A DNA stretch of 51,318 bases, taken from contig CAKZTM010000022.1 in NCBI GenBank assembly GCA_937920555.1, positions 1 to 51,318 on the forward strand. Reading direction: 5' to 3'. Each line of letters starts with the position of its first letter. Position 1 is the stretch's first letter. Under the pieces are notes generated by a model, which saw only the letters and a list, made by a program, of their open reading frames with translations, did no database searches and was not told the DNA's origin. This document shows, piece after piece, positions 42,971-51,179 of the stretch. The position numbers were made by a program, and so were the translations under genes. Origin of the DNA: an uncultured Paracoccaceae bacterium. GTDB taxonomy: Bacteria; Pseudomonadota; Alphaproteobacteria; Rhodobacterales; Rhodobacteraceae.

Positions 42971-44344
42971 CTACACGTTGAGCATCAAGTGCTGGCGTTC
43001 CCACGGACTGATAACTTGCAGAAACTCATCCGCCTCAGTCTGCTTAATAGACACGAAAAGCTCCGCAAAATCCTGCCCCAGAATGTCGTGTAGTTTGCTC
43101 TCGGTCTGGAACAGTTCAATGGCGCTGAGCACACCGCGCGGCAGGGAGTGGGGCAAATCATAGGCCTCCGAGGTGAGCGGTTTGGTCGCTTTGAGCTTCT
43201 CTTTGAGGCCCAGATACCCACAGGCCAACGTCGCGGCGATGGCCAGATAGGGGTTAACATCCATGCCGACAACGCGGTTCTCGATCCGGCGGGCTTGCGG
43301 ATCTGAGACCGGCTCACGCAGCCCCACCGTGCGATTGTCGCGGCCCCATTCAAGATTGATCGGCGCAGATGCATCAGGCACCAAACGCCGGTAGGAATTC
43401 ACATAAGGAGCCAGCACCAGCACCGCTGCGGGCAGATATTTCTGCAAGCCGCCAATATAATGCAGGAATTGGTCAGAGCGCCCGCCCCGCGCGGTTGAGA
43501 AGATGTTTTTACCAGTCTCAAGATCGACGACTGACTGATGAATATGCATGGCAGACCCCGGTTGGTCCTCGATCGGCTTGGCCATAAACGTGGCGTAGCA
43601 ATCATGCCTGAGGGCGGCCTCGCGGATCATGCGCTTATAGGTGAAGACTTCATCGGCCAGCTCAAGCGGGTCGCCATGTTTGAGGTTCAACTCCAACTGG
43701 CCAGCACCGTCCTCTTGAATGATTGTGTCGATCTCCAACCCTTGGGCCTCGGCAAAATCGTAAATGTCATCCACAACCGTGCCAAACTCATCGACACCGG
43801 AAATCGAATAGGCTTGACGGCCCGTGGCGGTCCGCCCCGTGCGGCCCTTGGGCGGCTCAATCTCATCGGTCGGATCGAGATTTGGCTTGGTCAGGTAAAA
43901 CTCCATCTCCGGGGCCACAACCGGCTGCCAGCCTTCGTCCTCATAGAGCTTGAGCACACGGCGCAGCACGTTGCGCGGAGCAAACCCCACCGGGTCGCCA
44001 TTTTGGCGGTAGAGGTCGCAAATCACCTGCACAGTAATGTCGGAGGTCCACGGAACAGCCCGAGCGGTGGAGATATCGGGAACCATAAGCATATCGCTTT
44101 CGGTCCATGCGTTCTCAAACTCAACCTCCGCATAGTCGCCTGAAACGGTTTGAAAGAACAGGGCCGGCGACAGATACATCCGGCCGGTCTTTAAGAACTT
44201 CTTGACCGGCATGGCTTTGCCGCGCGCAAAGCCAACCACATCGGGGATGACGCATTCCACCTCCTCGATCGTGCGGTTGTTGAGCCAGTATTTCAACGGC
44301 TCGGGAAAGTCTTCGAGCTTTGGGAGCGTGGGAGCGATTGCCAT
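42971..44344 (-). CDS. Glutamine synthetase family ligase (probable gamma-glutamyl-amine ligase), copy 1
   Basis: An ATP-dependent ligase of the glutamine synthetase family, 457 residues from ATG 44344. The open frame goes far upstream to 44716 but crosses into the divergent partner. Catalytic landmarks are VVAPEMEFYL, QEDGAGQLELNLKHGDPL, GSAMHIHQS (ATP/ammonia site His), NSYRRLVPD and RIENRVVGMDVNPYLAIA. The pattern resembles PuuA-type gamma-glutamylputrescine synthetases more than housekeeping GlnA. It is divergent to copy 2, with 118 bases between start codons. The agmatinase downstream of copy 2 makes putrescine, which fits a polyamine role. The exact substrate is an inference. Confidence 0.85.
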   Translation of the reverse strand: MAIAPTLPKLEDFPEPLKYWLNNRTIEEVECVIPDVVGFARGKAMPVKKFLKTGRMYLSPALFFQTVSGDYAEVEFENAWTESDMLMVPDISTARAVPWTSDITVQVICDLYRQNGDPVGFAPRNVLRRVLKLYEDEGWQPVVAPEMEFYLTKPNLDPTDEIEPPKGRTGRTATGRQAYSISGVDEFGTVVDDIYDFAEAQGLEIDTIIQEDGAGQLELNLKHGDPLELADEVFTYKRMIREAALRHDCYATFMAKPIEDQPGSAMHIHQSVVDLETGKNIFSTARGGRSDQFLHYIGGLQKYLPAAVLVLAPYVNSYRRLVPDASAPINLEWGRDNRTVGLREPVSDPQARRIENRVVGMDVNPYLAIAATLACGYLGLKEKLKATKPLTSEAYDLPHSLPRGVLSAIELFQTESKLHDILGQDFAELFVSIKQTEADEFLQVISPWERQHLMLNV

Positions 44345-44462
44345 GGTGGACCCGATTTGTTGCGTCAGTACAAGACGTAGAAGGTTTCGGGGGGCGCTCC
44401 AAGGGGGATGATTAGCGATTGCAGCCTTTCTGTTGCACCCATATCGTGACGCCAGATCAAAG

Positions 44463-45836
44463 ATGAGGCCGAATGTGACCACGCCAAGCCCCTCCCATGA
44501 TGCTGATATCCGGTCGGCACTTGATGGGTTTCTGACCCGCAATCCCGATGTTACCCGAATTGACCTCATGACGGTTGATATGAACGGTATTTTGCGTGGC
44601 AAATGGTTGCCGGTCGAGAGCCTGGACAAATTGGCAAAGGGAAGCATTCGCTTGCCCGTATCGACCTCTGCGCTGGATATGTGGGGCCATGATGTGGACG
44701 GGTCGGGCCTTGGCATTGCCTACGGCGACAAAGACGGTGTGTTGGCTCCGGTGCTGTCTTCGCTGGTGCCGGTGCCGTGGTCCAAACGACCAACCGGGCA
44801 GATGTTAATGATGATGAACGGGTTTGATGGTGGCCCCAGTCCCTTCGATCCCAGATACAGGCTGGCGGAGGTCGTGGCGCGCTTTGAACAGGCGGGCCTA
44901 ACCCCGGTGGTGGCAACGGAATTGGAATTCTATTTGTCCCGGCCCACCGAGGGCGCGGATGAAGCACCGCGCCCGGCCGCGGGTGCTGCGGGCTCCCATC
45001 TTTATGACTTTGCGCAGATGGAGGGTTTCGAGGATGTTTTGCATGACATTCAAGAGGCCTGCCGTGCCCAAAGCCTGCCCGCGGATGTGGTGATAGCTGA
45101 AAGTGGCACGGGACAGTTTGAGATTAACTTTCATCATCAGGCCGACGCGCTGGTTGCGGCCGATACTGCCGTGATGTTTCGAAGACTGGTGCGGGGCGTT
45201 GCACTTCAGCACGGGTTGCAGGCGACATTCATGGCAAAGCCTTACGGCGATGATGCAGGGTCCGGCATGCATGTTCATGCCTCAGTTCTGGATGGGTCGG
45301 GTGCAAATATTTTTGCAGGTGCGAACGGATTTGAACAGTTGAGTTATGCAGTGGGCGGTATGCTCGCAACCATGGCGGAGATGCAATTGGTCTTCGCCCC
45401 GAACCTCAATTCATACCGGCGGTTTTCCCGCGAAGGCTTTGCGCCCACTCAGGCCAATTGGGGGTATGACCACCGCGCGGCGGCGGTTCGCATCCCCGAG
45501 GCCACTGGGCCCGCTGCGCGGTTTGAGCACCGGGTCGCGGGTGCAGACGTGAACCCTTATCTGTCCATTGCGGCGATTTTGGGTGGTGCCCTCAAGGGGC
45601 TAGACGAAAAGATCGAGCCCGGCGCGCCCATCGATGACGATCTGCACAGCTCCTTTGGCGACCTTGGGTGGGATTGGCAAACAGCGGTCCACCGGTTCCA
45701 GCGCTCAGAGGCGGCAGTGGACACGTTTGGGGCGGATTTTGCCCGGGTCTTTGCGCTGGTCAAACAAGACGAGATCAAGCAATTGGGGCGGATGGTCACA
45801 GATGTGGAATACAAGACTTACATGGGGCGGATATGA
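44463..45836 (+). CDS. Glutamine synthetase family ligase, copy 2
   Basis: A second ligase of the same family, also 457 residues from ATG 44463. An upstream TTG at 44433 extends the frame, and no strong ribosome binding site settles it. It shows VVATELEFYLSRP, AESGTGQFEINFHHQAD, GSGMHVHASVLDGSGANIFA, NSYRRFSREGFAPTQANWGY and RFEHRVAGADVNPYLSIAAI. It differs clearly from copy 1 (for example FAPTQANWGYDHR versus SAPINLEWGRDNR), so it is an older paralogue and not a recent duplicate. The stop overlaps the agmatinase start by four bases. Coupling to agmatinase points to gamma-glutamylation of putrescine or a related amine. Confidence 0.85.
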   Translation: MRPNVTTPSPSHDADIRSALDGFLTRNPDVTRIDLMTVDMNGILRGKWLPVESLDKLAKGSIRLPVSTSALDMWGHDVDGSGLGIAYGDKDGVLAPVLSSLVPVPWSKRPTGQMLMMMNGFDGGPSPFDPRYRLAEVVARFEQAGLTPVVATELEFYLSRPTEGADEAPRPAAGAAGSHLYDFAQMEGFEDVLHDIQEACRAQSLPADVVIAESGTGQFEINFHHQADALVAADTAVMFRRLVRGVALQHGLQATFMAKPYGDDAGSGMHVHASVLDGSGANIFAGANGFEQLSYAVGGMLATMAEMQLVFAPNLNSYRRFSREGFAPTQANWGYDHRAAAVRIPEATGPAARFEHRVAGADVNPYLSIAAILGGALKGLDEKIEPGAPIDDDLHSSFGDLGWDWQTAVHRFQRSEAAVDTFGADFARVFALVKQDEIKQLGRMVTDVEYKTYMGRI

Positions 45837-46792
45837 GTGATCAGGCATTTTTGGCCGAGGGCCTTCACGAGAACCGGCATGAGATGACCTATGGCGGCGC
45901 TTTGTCGTTTTTGCGCCGGAAATACACTCGGGAATTGACTGGCGTTGATGTGGCGGTTTCGGGCGTGCCCTATGATTGCGCAGTAACCTACCGTCCCGGG
46001 TGCCGTCTTGGGCCGCGAGCAGTTCGCGCGGCATCAGTGCAGTTGCAAGAGTTGAAGTCCTTCCCTTACGGTATTGATCCTTTTGAAGCTTTAGCCGTGA
46101 TCGACTACGGGGATTGTGCACTCGATCCGCATCACCCCGAGACCGTTGTCGGGGCGATAGAGGCTCATTGCGCCGGGATTTTAGCAGGCGGCGCCAAACC
46201 TCTGACCCTTGGGGGCGATCACTTTGTGGCCTATCCGTTGATCCGGGCGGTGGCCGAAAAACATGGCCCCGTCGCACTTATTCAGTTCGATGCCCATTGT
46301 GATACTTGGGCCGGCGACGGCGCAGAGATGGATCACGGCACCATGTTTGGACGTGCCGCGGCGCAAGGCATTGTGGATGCGTCGCGCTCCACTCAGGTTG
46401 GCCTCCGCACCTATAATGAGGCCGATCACGGCTTTGAGATTTTGACCGCCCCTTGGGTGCATCGCAACGGGATTGATGCAGCCCTGGAGGTCATTCACGC
46501 GCGGGCAGGCGACGCGCCGGTTTACGTATCTTTCGATGTGGACGGGCTTGATCCGGCCTTTGCGCCGGGCACAGGCACGCCGGTTGTGGGGGGGCTGGCA
46601 AGTTGGCAGGCGCTGGAGTTGATGCGCGGTCTCAAGGGGCTCAATCTTGTCGGGATGGATGTGGTGGAAGTGTCCCCGCCATTTGACCACGCAGAGATCA
46701 CAGCCCTGGCCGCGGCGACCGTAGCCTATGAATGGTTGTGCCTTTTGGCGCTTGAGAAAGGCGCAAAACCTAAGCCCGTGGGCCGTCTTTAG
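45833..46792 (+). CDS. speB: Agmatinase / ureohydrolase family protein
   Basis: Agmatinase hydrolyses agmatine to putrescine and urea with a binuclear manganese centre. From ATG 45833, overlapping the ligase stop (ATGA), it has 319 residues. Metal-ligand motifs are present: GGDHFVAYPL, QFDAHCDTW and SFDVDGLDPAFAPGTGTPVV. The open frame extends upstream inside the ligase gene, but the overlap start is clear. Related ureohydrolases act on guanidinobutyrate or similar guanidines. The ligase neighbours favour agmatine or another guanidino compound. The symbol is given with that reserve. Confidence 0.88.
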   Translation: MSDQAFLAEGLHENRHEMTYGGALSFLRRKYTRELTGVDVAVSGVPYDCAVTYRPGCRLGPRAVRAASVQLQELKSFPYGIDPFEALAVIDYGDCALDPHHPETVVGAIEAHCAGILAGGAKPLTLGGDHFVAYPLIRAVAEKHGPVALIQFDAHCDTWAGDGAEMDHGTMFGRAAAQGIVDASRSTQVGLRTYNEADHGFEILTAPWVHRNGIDAALEVIHARAGDAPVYVSFDVDGLDPAFAPGTGTPVVGGLASWQALELMRGLKGLNLVGMDVVEVSPPFDHAEITALAAATVAYEWLCLLALEKGAKPKPVGRL

Positions 46793-46863
46793 ACATAGAT
46801 AACTTAACGGACTGTGACTTTAGCTATGCGTTTAACGCAAAGCAGCTTTGCCAAGTTCTACTC

Positions 46864-46891
46864 TTGTTGCATGTGCGAACAGACGTATATG
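46864..46891 (+). promoter_or_regulatory. Possible sigma-70 promoter of the DUF1127 gene
   Basis: TTGTTG (46864-46869), a 16-base spacer and TATATG (46886-46891) lie 44 bases ahead of the start codon. The spacing is reasonable and the -10 is identical to the one predicted for the tRNA-Gly gene. No experimental support. Confidence 0.4.
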
Positions 46892-46934
46892 CAAGGGGCA
46901 GACAAGACGTGTTTACGAGTGAAAGGATAACACT

Positions 46935-47165
46935 ATGGCAAATGTAGATAACATCTCCGCCCAAGGCTTTAACCCAGTTCTGGCAGTTTCAAACGTCTTC
47001 AACGGCTTGCTTGAGAGCTACCGTATGTCGCGTGAGTTCCAAGCGACGTTTGATGAGCTGGACAGGCTAAGCGACGAAGATTTGGCCGATATCGGCATCA
47101 ACCGTTACGACATCACACGCATCGCCCATGATGCTGTGTACGGAGACGGCGTTAGCGCTCTCTAA
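46935..47165 (+). CDS. DUF1127 domain small protein
   Basis: A 76-residue protein ending in the DUF1127 signature (ELDRLSDEDLADIGINRYDI followed by TRIAHDAVYGD). DUF1127 is a short arginine-rich-type domain common in alphaproteobacteria. In Agrobacterium and Rhodobacter some members bind RNA or affect phosphate and carbon metabolism. This copy has few arginines and keeps the L-D-DIG core. Start ATG 46935 has AAAGGA 7 bases upstream. It stands alone with its own promoter and a hairpin after it, so it is a single-gene unit. Confidence 0.88.
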   Translation: MANVDNISAQGFNPVLAVSNVFNGLLESYRMSREFQATFDELDRLSDEDLADIGINRYDITRIAHDAVYGDGVSAL

Positions 47166-47183
47166 GATCAAAAGCGGCATGTC

Positions 47184-47202
47184 GCGCCCCGCTCTGGGGC
47201 GC
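47184..47202. terminator. Hairpin between convergent DUF1127 and uvrD genes
   Basis: GCGCCCC-GCTCT-GGGGCGC is a perfect 7-bp stem 18 bases after the DUF1127 stop and touching the uvrD stop codon. Neither strand has a proper T-run right after the stem, so termination strength is uncertain. Confidence 0.45.
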
Positions 47203-49583
47203 TAGAAGGGAATATCATCGGCGCCTGTAACAAAACGGGACACGATATTCTTAATACCGGCCTTGTCGAACAGAATGGTGAGCTTATCGCCTTCAATCTC
47301 GGTCACGGCACCATAGCCGAATTTTTGATGAAAAACACGGTCCCCAAGCCCAAACGCGGGGGCCGCTTGCATATCGATCACCATATTTTTGGCTTCTTTG
47401 GGCTGGCTCATACCACGCTGGCCTGATCGGGCTTGCATGCGTCTCCAACCCGGCGAGTTATAGACATCAGCCTTGGCGGCCCGGTCGGTCAGCTCGGAGC
47501 CGCTCATCAGCCCGTCAATGTCTGAAACATTGGGAGCCGCAGCGCCAAACCCGCCACCGTAAAGGCCCGGCGGGGTCAAAACATCCACATGATCGCTTGG
47601 TAGTTCATCGATAAACCGACTGGGCAGAGCGGAGTTCCACTGATTGTAGACGCGTCGGTTGGCGGCAAAGCTGATGGTCAGATGCTCCTCGGCGCGGGTC
47701 AGTCCCACATAGGCCAGGCGGCGTTCTTCCTCGACCCCTTTGAGACCGCTTTCATCCATTGACCTTTGGGACGGGAAAAGCCCGTCTTCCCACCCCGGTA
47801 GAAACACCACCGGAAACTCCAAACCCTTGGCGGCATGAAGGGTCATGATGGAAACTTTCTCAGCCGCCTCTTCCTGCTCATTGTCCATAACAAGCGAGAC
47901 GTGCTCCAAAAAACCTTGAAGGTTTTCAAACTCTTCGAGCGCCTTCACCAATTCCTTGAGGTTTTCCAAACGCCCCGGAGCCTCTGGTGTTTTGTCGTTG
48001 CGCCACATGTCTGTGTAGCCAGACTCGTCCAGTATAATTTCCGCCAATTCCACATGGTTAAAGTCACCGCAACGCAGCATCTCATGCCAGCGATCGAAGT
48101 TCTTCACTACTATTTGCAGACTGTTGAGGGCGCGTTTGGCGAGTAGCTGATCAGCGATGACAATCCGTGCACCCTCCAACAGCGACACGCCGTTTTGGCG
48201 GGCGGTGGCATTGACGGTTTGGATGGCCTTGTCGCCGAGACCTCGTTTAGGGGTGTTCACAATTCGCTCGAAGGCTAAACCATCGTCGGGCGAAACCACG
48301 ACACGAAAATAGGCCATAGCATCGCGGATTTCCATCCGCTCATAAAAGCGCGGACCACCGATGACCCGGTACGGCAGACCGATGGTCAGGAAACGGTCCT
48401 CAAATGAGCGCATCTGGAACGAGGCGCGGACTAGAATTGCCTGCGAATCCAGTGAGATAGGATCATTGCCACGGGTGCCGCGCTGATAGGCTTCGATTTC
48501 TTCGCCGATCCAGCGGGCCTCTTCCTCGCCGTCCCAATGGCCGATCAGGCGGACTTTCTCGCCGTCATTCGCATCCGTCCACAGGGTTTTGCCTAAACGG
48601 TCCGCATTGCCTGCAATCACGCCGGAGGCCGCCGCTAGGATATGCGGGGTTGAGCGGTAGTTTTGCTCTAAGCGAACGATCTTGGCGCCGGGGAAATCTT
48701 TCTCAAATTTCAGAATATTGCCGACCTCAGCCCCGCGCCAGCCGTAGATCGATTGGTCATCATCGCCCACGCAGCAGATGTTCTTGTGCTCGGCGGCCAG
48801 CAGGCGGAGCCACAGATATTGGGCGACATTGGTGTCTTGATATTCATCCACAAGGATGTAGCGAAACCAGTTTTGGTACTTGGCAAGCACGTCCGGGTGG
48901 TCTTGGAAAATGTTAACCACATGCAACAGAAGGTCACCAAAATCACAGGCGTTCAAGGTTTTCAGTCGCTCTTGATATTGAGCGTAAAGTTGAGCGCCTT
49001 GATGGTTGAAGCCTGCCGATTCAGATGCAGGAACTTTGGCTGGCGTCCAGCCGCGGTTCTTCCAACGGTCGATCAGTGAGGCGAGCATACGGGCGGGCCA
49101 GCGCTTGTCGTCGATCTGTTCGGCTTGGATCAGCTGCTTGAGCAGGCGGATTTGATCATCCGTATCCAAAATCGTGAAATTCGATTTCAGATCCACAAGC
49201 TCGGCATGACGGCGTAGGATCTTCACGCAAAGAGAATGGAAAGTTCCGAGCCATGGCATGCCCTCGATCACACCGCCCACATGAGAGCCGATGCGCGATT
49301 TCATCTCGCGAGCCGCCTTGTTGGTGAAGGTCACAGCAAGGATCTCGTTGGGACGTGCGCGCCCTGTGTTGAGCAAATGCGCGATGCGGGTGGTCAGCGC
49401 ACGGGTCTTGCCCGTACCGGCCCCCGCCAAGACCAAAACCGGGCCATCGAGCGCTTCAACCGCCTCTTTTTGGTCGGGGTTTAGACCCTCCAGATATGGC
49501 GCAGGTCGGGCCGCCATAGCACGCGCCGCAAGGCCGGAGCTTGCAGCGGCTTCAAAGGCATCGGCGTCATTCCAATCGGTCAT
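47202..49583 (-). CDS. uvrD: UvrD/PcrA-type DNA helicase
   Basis: A superfamily 1A 3'-5' DNA helicase for nucleotide excision repair and for removing proteins from DNA. From ATG 49583 it has 793 residues. A TTG at 49592 is less likely. Motif I is GAGTGKTRALTTRI (54-67), motif Ia TFTNKAAREMKSRI, motif II VDEYQDTN, motif III GDDDQSIYGWRGAE, and motifs V/VI TLHAAKGLEFPVVFLPGWED and AYVGLTRAEEHL. The C-terminal tail has a Tudor-like fold (GLGDRVFHQKFGYGAV), the RNA-polymerase-binding module of PcrA/UvrD. It converges with the DUF1127 gene. Confidence 0.96.
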   Translation of the reverse strand: MTDWNDADAFEAAASSGLAARAMAARPAPYLEGLNPDQKEAVEALDGPVLVLAGAGTGKTRALTTRIAHLLNTGRARPNEILAVTFTNKAAREMKSRIGSHVGGVIEGMPWLGTFHSLCVKILRRHAELVDLKSNFTILDTDDQIRLLKQLIQAEQIDDKRWPARMLASLIDRWKNRGWTPAKVPASESAGFNHQGAQLYAQYQERLKTLNACDFGDLLLHVVNIFQDHPDVLAKYQNWFRYILVDEYQDTNVAQYLWLRLLAAEHKNICCVGDDDQSIYGWRGAEVGNILKFEKDFPGAKIVRLEQNYRSTPHILAAASGVIAGNADRLGKTLWTDANDGEKVRLIGHWDGEEEARWIGEEIEAYQRGTRGNDPISLDSQAILVRASFQMRSFEDRFLTIGLPYRVIGGPRFYERMEIRDAMAYFRVVVSPDDGLAFERIVNTPKRGLGDKAIQTVNATARQNGVSLLEGARIVIADQLLAKRALNSLQIVVKNFDRWHEMLRCGDFNHVELAEIILDESGYTDMWRNDKTPEAPGRLENLKELVKALEEFENLQGFLEHVSLVMDNEQEEAAEKVSIMTLHAAKGLEFPVVFLPGWEDGLFPSQRSMDESGLKGVEEERRLAYVGLTRAEEHLTISFAANRRVYNQWNSALPSRFIDELPSDHVDVLTPPGLYGGGFGAAAPNVSDIDGLMSGSELTDRAAKADVYNSPGWRRMQARSGQRGMSQPKEAKNMVIDMQAAPAFGLGDRVFHQKFGYGAVTEIEGDKLTILFDKAGIKNIVSRFVTGADDIPF

Positions 49584-49882
49584 GAACGGCAATGTAACGC
49601 CTTGGCCCGTGAAATAAAACCCGTGTTCTCAAAATGTTCTTTGCAGAATTTTCGGCCGGTATTGGTGTCGTTCGGGCGGATTTTGGCAGTCGAAGCGCTC
49701 TTCAAATTTTTGGTATAAGTCGTTGGTATCGCGTGGATATTCAATTCGACTCAACTGGTTCAGTAAATTCAGAGCTTGGTTAAATGACGTCTGTGGGACA
49801 CGCCGAAACTCGTGGAATTGGACCAAGTCGCCTTTTTGCTTGTTTACGAGCTGATTTGGGGGTTTTTTGCAGCCAAGAATTG
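49584..49882. other. Intergenic region between uvrD and the alpha-hydroxy-acid dehydrogenase gene
   Basis: About 300 bases between two divergent genes. The frame of the downstream gene stays open to 49784, but those codons are not family-like. No RNA gene, repeat or clear promoter was found. Confidence 0.4.
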
Positions 49883-51034
49883 ATGGAGCACACTTTGGCA
49901 ATTTTGGAACATAATTATCCGAGCATTGAGGACCTTCGCCGCCGTGCGAAGCGCCGCATTCCGCATTTTGCTTGGGAGTATCTCGACAGCGGCACCGGCG
50001 AAGAAACCGCTCTGGATCGCAACCGGCAGACACTTGATGCGATCACGCTCAAACCCCGGGCGTTGCGCGGTAAGATCGCGCCCGTTTTAGAGACCCAGTT
50101 TTTGGGCCGCGATTATTCGGTGCCCATCGGCATCGCCCCCATTGGGGCCACTGGTATGATGTGGCCGGGGGCGGAAATGGATCTTGCACGGATGGCTGCG
50201 GACAAGCGCGTGCCGTATGGGCTCTCGACTGTGGCGACCCGAACGCCCGATGAAATTGGTCCCATTGCCGGAGAATATGGTTGGTTTCAGCTTTATCCGC
50301 TGGGCGGTGACGGGGTTCAGGAGGACATTCTCAAGCGTGCTCAAAATGCCGGTTACAAGACATTGGTGCTGACCGTGGACGTACCGATCAATTCCCGCCG
50401 CGAGCGCCAAAGACGCGCCGGGTTCAATATGCCGGTGAAGATGACGCCTTCGATGATTTTGCAGATGATGCTGCGGCCTGCATGGTTGATGGGGATCGCC
50501 AAACATGGCCAACCCCGGTTCAAGCTGATGGAGGATTATGTCGACAGTCGCTCGGTTGCCGATGTGGCCAAACGGCTCGGCCCTGAGATGCGGCCCAATC
50601 CCGACTGGTCGGTTCTGGATAGCCTTCGGGCCAATTGGGACGGACAGATCATCCTCAAGGGGATTTGCAACGTGGAGGATGCGGTTCAGGCCCAAGATGT
50701 AGGTATTGACGCGGTTTGGGTGTCTAATCATGGTGGTCGGCAGTTGGACGCGGCGCCGGGTGCGATCACCGTGCTGCCTCATATCCGGGAGGCTGTCGGC
50801 CCAAGCTATCCACTGATTTATGACAGTGGGGTCCGGTCGGGGCTTGATGTGGCCCGCGCACTGGCTCTGGGCGCGGATTTTGTCATGGCCGGGCGGGCGT
50901 TTATCTACGGCGCAGGGGCTTTTGGCCCGCGCGGGATTGAGCTGGCCCTGAAGATATTGAGTGACGATTTGGCCAACGTGATGGCACAAGTTGGTACGAA
51001 CGATCTGGCAGGTTTGAGGGATGCGATCAAATAG
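49883..51034 (+). CDS. lldD: FMN-dependent alpha-hydroxy-acid dehydrogenase (LldD-like)
   Basis: An FMN enzyme of the lactate/glycolate/mandelate oxidase family that oxidises an L-2-hydroxy acid. From ATG 49883 it has 383 residues with the family N-terminus YPSIEDLRRRAKRRIPHFAW. The substrate loop and FMN site include SVPIGIAPIGATGM, LSTVATRTPDEIG, and the catalytic His with Arg in VSNHGGRQLDAAPGAI. It ends with GADFVMAGRAFIYG. The frame is open to 49784, but the conserved start argues for 49883. L-lactate is the most common substrate. Glycolate or mandelate cannot be excluded, and no lactate permease or regulator is adjacent. Confidence 0.85.
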   Translation: MEHTLAILEHNYPSIEDLRRRAKRRIPHFAWEYLDSGTGEETALDRNRQTLDAITLKPRALRGKIAPVLETQFLGRDYSVPIGIAPIGATGMMWPGAEMDLARMAADKRVPYGLSTVATRTPDEIGPIAGEYGWFQLYPLGGDGVQEDILKRAQNAGYKTLVLTVDVPINSRRERQRRAGFNMPVKMTPSMILQMMLRPAWLMGIAKHGQPRFKLMEDYVDSRSVADVAKRLGPEMRPNPDWSVLDSLRANWDGQIILKGICNVEDAVQAQDVGIDAVWVSNHGGRQLDAAPGAITVLPHIREAVGPSYPLIYDSGVRSGLDVARALALGADFVMAGRAFIYGAGAFGPRGIELALKILSDDLANVMAQVGTNDLAGLRDAIK

Positions 51035-51057
51035 GTCGAATTCCGTGCAGTTTCCTC

Positions 51058-51085
51058 TTGAACGGCTGTCAGATTTAGCTATATG
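51058..51085 (+). promoter_or_regulatory. Predicted sigma-70 promoter of tRNA-Gly
   Basis: TTGAAC (51058-51063), a 16-base spacer and TATATG (51080-51085). The -10 ends 19 bases before the tRNA 5' end. Spacing and position fit a stable-RNA promoter. Confidence 0.6.
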
Positions 51086-51104
51086 TCGCCCTCACCCAAT
51101 GGAT

Positions 51105-51179
51105 GCGGGCGTAGCTCAGGGGTAGAGCATAACCTTGCCAAGGTTAGGGTCGTGAGTTCGAATCTCATCGCCCGCTCCA
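51105..51179 (+). tRNA. tRNA-Gly (anticodon GCC)
   Basis: The acceptor arms GCGGGCG and CGCCCGC pair over seven bases. The anticodon stem TAACC/GGTTA has loop TTGCCAA with anticodon GCC at 51137-51139. The T loop reads GTTCGAATC, and T plus encoded CCA close the 3' end. The D arm is AGCTCAGGGGTAGAGCA. It reads glycine codons GGC and GGT. Confidence 0.96.

Noticed and set aside
46850-46876. Possible sigma-54 promoter (TTGCCA ... TTGCA) upstream of the DUF1127 gene
   Set aside because: It lacks the invariant GG of the -24 element, and the spacing is wrong. A sigma-70 reading fits better.
50087-50989. 300-codon minus-strand frame opposite the alpha-hydroxy-acid dehydrogenase gene
   Set aside because: Antisense shadow with no recognisable domain.
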